The notes under the pieces are model-generated. The model was not told the DNA's origin. It worked only from the letters and a program-made list of their open reading frames with translations, and made no database searches. From Heliocidaris tuberculata (lineage: Eukaryota; Echinodermata; Echinoidea; Camarodonta; Echinometridae), in contig CM046841.1 of assembly GCA_025618425.1 (NCBI GenBank), forward strand, positions 10,116,654-10,180,653: DNA of 64,000 nucleotides, read 5' to 3'. Below, in pieces: positions 59,845 through 64,000 of the stretch. Numbering within the stretch: position 1 is the stretch's first letter; each line of letters opens with the position of its first letter. Made by a program: the position numbers and the translations under genes.

Positions 59845-60052
59845 TATACATACTGAGAGTCCTGACACTGGAGGTCGCTTCTGATTGGTCAGTCATTTCA
59901 TGGAGCTTCAAAAAGTTCCCTCTCATAGAGAATGTACGTGAAAGGGAACTATTGGGAGCTCCATGATCCGCCATGTTTTAAACAAAGATCGCGTACGCGC
60001 ATGCTTATTATGCGCGTGTCACAACTCTCTCTATCAACGCGCTCTGGGAGGT
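59845..60052 (+). repeat. 200-bp direct repeat R1, copy 1, with internal hairpin
   Basis: Shares TGGTCGCTTCTGATTGGTCA-like, GAGAATGTACGTGAAAGGGA and TGTCACAACTCTCTCT blocks with 61145-61347. The hairpin CATGGAGCTTC...GGGAGCTCCATG with inner AAGTTCCCT/AGGGAACT spans 59895-59965. Confidence 0.75.
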
Positions 60053-60337
60053 TCAGTTTAAGGCAACTTTAAGACGACGTTAAAACAGAGAAGAAAGTTA
60101 CTATTTGAAATGCGCTTGCGCTTTTTTCTCTTGCATCTAATATCCTACATACATTATCGATACGCAAAGGGTAACAAAAACAAGAGCCGACAATCGGAAT
60201 TCATTACTATCATTAATATTGTCATCACACTACTATCATGTTATAGTAAGGATTAATGATTATTCATTTCACACGAGCTGGATTTCTTTTGGTAATTTTG
60301 GGTTAGCTTGATGGTTTCCCCTCCAATAATGAATAGC

Positions 60338-60433
60338 AGGCTACGCTATTGTTAGAGATTAAAGGTCGAGTGATACTGATTTGAGTTCAATTAAGAATTT
60401 TGTTGCTGTTTTTGTTAAGAACGAGTATGACGT

Positions 60434-60468
<35 letters not shown>

Positions 60469-60539
60469 AGATAAGGGTGGGTAGAAAGAGAGAAAGAGAG
60501 AGAGAAAGAGGGAGAAAGACAGAGATAGAGGGAGAGAGG

Positions 60540-60574
<35 letters not shown>

Positions 60575-60780
60575 AAGGATGGGGGTCGACAGAAAGAGAG
60601 AGAGAGAGAGAGAAAAAGAGGGGAGGAGAGTAAAGAAATAGGAGAGATGTGGAGAGAAATAAAGAACAGAGGGCGAAAAGAAGGAGAGAGAAAGAAGACA
60701 GAAAGATTCTGAGAGGAATAGAGAATATATAGAGAGGATGAGAGAGAGAAAGAGAAAGAGAAGGGGGAAAATTGAAAAGA
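60338..60780 (+). repeat. duplicon copy C: segment start and GA-rich tract
   Basis: AATAGCAGGCTACGCTATT then GTTAGAGATTAAAGGTCGAG, matching 50672-50692 plus 53801-53820 (either side of the 3.1-kb insertion), followed by a 330-base GA tract. Suggests a third duplicated unit continuing past the window. Confidence 0.7.
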
Positions 60781-61144
60781 TCTTACTCGCCAAAACAAAA
60801 CTAAAGACAACAGAACAGAATTGTCATAAAGCTGGCAACATAGATCAACAGGAGTAAGTGAAATTGGGTTCCATATTCGTTATTTCACTTACTCCTGCCG
60901 AGTAACATCTTTAGCGTACTGCATTGCCTTGCTGCTGGATGCGTTTTTTGAATAAAGTTAATCATTTCCAGATGAAGCCCTATGGGCGAATATTCGATAT
61001 TTTTTGGTCTCTAAACCGGTTAAACGGTTAAAACGGTTGTTTTATATTTTATATTAAAATTCCTTTCTCATGTCAATTTTTCTTGGTCTCAACTGTGTCT
61101 TATTTTAACTCCACACATATCCCTGCCAAATACACGAACGATAC

Positions 61145-61347
61145 AGAGCTATACATACAGAGAGTCGCGACACTGGTGGTCGCTTCTGATTGGTCAATCA
61201 TTTCATGGAACTTCCCTCCCATAGAGAATGTACGTGAAAGGGAAGTATTTGGAACTCCATGATCCGTCATGTTTTAAAGAAAGACCGCGTACGCGTAGGC
61301 TTATCATGCACGTGTCACAACTCTCTCTTTCAACGCGCTCAGGAACG
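61145..61347 (+). repeat. 200-bp direct repeat R1, copy 2
   Basis: Second copy. Keeps the hairpin (CATGGAACTTCCCTCCCATA / GTGAAAGGGAAGTATTTGGA) with compensating changes in part of the stem. Confidence 0.75.
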
Positions 61348-61349
61348 AT

Positions 61350-62680
61350 ATAAATAGCGCCCTCTAAAGTTCTCAAAATGGCTATATTTGTCTGGTCGTA
61401 ACTCCTTCAAATCTGGCTAAACCTGTACCCCTTTTTTTGGATTTGGATACTAAAAATATCTTTCTAGTTGAACAAGAGGATATACCTTTTAATTGACCGA
61501 CTTTAAGAAAATTGCTCGTCAAAATCTTGCTTTGGGGGTAATGCCAAAATAACTTCAATTTGCTCTGAATTATATACGGTAGTGGATCCAGTTTCCGAAC
61601 ACTTTTCAGAAAATCAACCATAGCAAATAAAATATTACATGAATATCTGTCAAACTTACATAATGAAAGCTCAAAGTCCTACAGAAAAAGAAGTTGATGG
61701 AATTTTAAAAAGACAACGTAGATTTAATACGATATTCCCTTCCGAGCGAACCCCTTCCCAACGACGCGGCGTTTTGGTCCCTTGAAAATGGTATTGTATT
61801 TCCGAACGTGCCCCCTATGGGAGAAATTTCCTTACAGTATTATGCTCAGTCTAATCAACAAAAATATTACGCACACACTTTTCACTAGTAGTTCGGCCGG
61901 TCGATCGCACGTTCTACACGAACATGCTTTTATCGAGGGTTGCCAATATATATAACGGCCACTGCACTGCAGTAATTTGATATCACTCTCTCTCTCTCTA
62001 TCTAAACGTTAGACAGGAACGGATCGGTCGTGAGGTCTTTGAAATCGGCAGTTTTAGGGTAAAGTTTCATTCAGAATTGAGATATTTTTCAGAATAAGGG
62101 ATTTTTCAATCAATTATTGAATCGTTTTCATGGTTTCATGTAAAAATAAGATATCATTTACGTTTTTTTGCCTCATTTTATGATCTGCTGCCCTTTGTTC
62201 TCTGTGTCAAATAGTGTGGAGAACATGCATGACATACGCGTAGTCCCACGCGTATGAAAGCCATTTTAATGCGCGTAACTGCCATGACTGTACACGTTCG
62301 GTAATACCATCCTGTTCGGAAATACAGTCCTTGATTGTATTTACAATCCTTGATTATATCAAGGAGTTATAACTCCTTGATTATATTAGCCTTTAGCCAA
62401 TTAAGGCACTCGGTGCTGTTATTTCCCTAAACGCGCCTGAATACATAGACTAATCGCGCGACAACTGTGATCCGTATGGCAAGCCATCGGGGTCTACCTA
62501 CGTCTACTAGTACGCGTACCCAGTAGACGTCACGTAAAACCAAACGGTACGTCACGTCTACTCGTTACGTGACGTGTACCCAATTTCGTGTACTCTGTCG
62601 TGACCTTACGTCACGTCACGTCTGTTCAATTACGTGTGCTTTGCTCAATACGTCACGTCTTCTTTGAAATGGTCTAATAA

Positions 62681-62718
<38 letters not shown>

Positions 62719-64000
62719 AGACCGCTTCTATTCTCTACATAGGGGATGTGGGATATGAGAGTTTGGGAAATCAAATCCCGATTATCAGGATTCCCCTCTT
62801 TGTTATGAAAATGGATGGCTCTATCATGATCAAGTTCAGGGGTCGCTGAACTGGGGGGGGGGGGGGACGTGATCTAGCTAGAGAGTGCAGGCTTCCCCTC
62901 CACACACATACACGCACACACACACTCCCCTTTGCTTATATTAATAATAACATATTATGCTCTTACTCATGCTCAACCTCCTGCCCCCACTTTTCAAACG
63001 CTCTGTGGCCCGTGAACTAATAATTGTTATGTCTTTCCACGTATACCAGCATCATTTTCAGGCCTAGCCAACTTGATATTAGGGTGCCCTATTTCATTTC
63101 AAGCCCTTTTTTTCAAGACATGTATACTGCGGCTGGTGGTCTATTATCTTCACTTTTGCATAAACTGAAAATAAGGGAAAGGTAACCGTTTCCTTTATTT
63201 TCATAGTAGAAGATCGGACAGGCAATCACTAAAAAAAGAAGAAAATGAAAAAAGAAAATTACATTTTGTACTTGCATGATAGCCCTAGGGGGCTGCAGCC
63301 CTCCATGTTTACACACTTGAGATTCGTTTCATTATGTTTATTAATACCGTGGAATTCCAATAAAACTCTGAATCCCCCCTCCATTTAAAAAAAAAATCAT
63401 GCATTATATTTTCCACTTATAGAAACATCATTTACAGTGTTAACGAACTTAAAATTAGTGCGCCCTTAGAAAGGTTTATTGCAGGACTATATTTCTGAAA
63501 GCATGTCTGTTTCTGGTTTTATATATGTTCATTGTTTTACTTGGTTTCCATAAGGGAATAAATAACAAGTAATCACAAGAAAAAAATAATCACATTTTGT
63601 ATGTGCATTGGTACGTCGGTGCAGCCCTGTATTTTCCCCTCTGCCACTTTTTGTATCGTCCTATTAAAATATTCTCTTCGTCTATTGTTTTCCTTGTTCA
63701 TTTATTCCCTTCCCGTCTTCTTCTGATTTCTCTTGCTTTGTTCATGTAAGGAAACGGACGTGTGACTCAAACAGTGTGGTGGGGGTAATCAGAAGGACCC
63801 TTTCGATGGACAATCAAAATTGAGCTGGTTTAGCGGGGGGGGGGGGGGGGGGGGGGAAGAATAACTGGATGAAACCTAGAGGAAAAAGTTCAGCAAAACT
63901 CCCGCTATCATGAATGGCCATGCACTGTCAGACATTTTAAATTGCGGCAGATGCGCGGATGCCCGCCAGACGCCCCCACCCCCTCCCTCATTGAGCGAGG
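61350..64000. other. right end, no gene recognised
   Basis: Holds an imperfect inverted pair (ACGTTCGGAAATAC-type near 61795 and 62300), a TATATATAA at 61948, the ACGTCA cluster at 62505-62660, T33 (62683-62715), and G runs at 62853 and 63836-63856. No ORF here looks coding. A third lectin copy could lie beyond the edge. Confidence 0.4.
62505..62660. promoter_or_regulatory. cluster of ACGTCA/TGACGT (CRE-like) sites
   Basis: At least five ACGTCACGT or ACGTGACGT motifs in about 155 bases, with an inverted pair AGTAGACGT/ACGTCTACT. Could be CREB/ATF-type sites or a degenerate simple repeat. Confidence 0.4.

Overview
The window reads as nuclear DNA of a sea urchin (class Echinoidea, possibly Lytechinus). 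The basis is: short exons with GT-AG introns of 0.9 to 20 kb; echinoidin-like secreted C-type lectins; tRNA-derived SINEs; very dense MITEs; and pervasive ACATGTACATGT-type palindromes. The species is an inference; nothing was searched.

Left half (about 2.3-31.8 kb, + strand): one gene, assembled here from six phase-compatible exons. It encodes a 247-255 residue orthologue of ITGB1BP1/ICAP-1, the PTB-domain adaptor that binds the integrin beta-1 tail and KRIT1. Intron 1 is about 20 kb and filled with MITEs, hairpin elements and stretches of plain unique DNA. Later introns hold long (CT)n/(GTCTCT)n and (ATC)n tracts lying next to the exons. The last coding codons and the stop lie in the first unit of a tandem repeat that continues into the 3' UTR.

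Middle (31.8-43.5 kb): no convincing protein gene. It holds SINEs, TIR elements, microsatellites, and the upstream part of a duplicated segment.

Right half (43.5-60 kb): two tandem two-exon C-type lectin genes, each with a candidate upstream non-coding exon. The first (43650-45495) is intact: signal peptide plus a CTLD with a galactose-type QPD motif and WND. The second (57338-58791) has a 4-base shift in exon 1 that breaks the frame, and it lacks the AATAAA found after the first. Their flanks are recognisably duplicated (GA-rich tract, 51/50-nt exon, lectin gene, 3' flank). Later insertions separate the copies: a 1.6-kb TIR element carrying eight GTGACGTACGGGAC boxes, a 5'-truncated LINE, and a 3.1-kb long-inverted-repeat element containing a dead Tc1-like transposase.

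Right end (60-64 kb): a third copy of the GA-rich segment start, a pair of 200-bp repeats with a conserved hairpin, a CRE-like ACGTCA cluster and homopolymer tracts. No coding gene was recognised there.

The strongest candidates for something undescribed are the TIR element with the 14-bp boxes (46070-47681) and the 3.1-kb foldback element (50694-53798).
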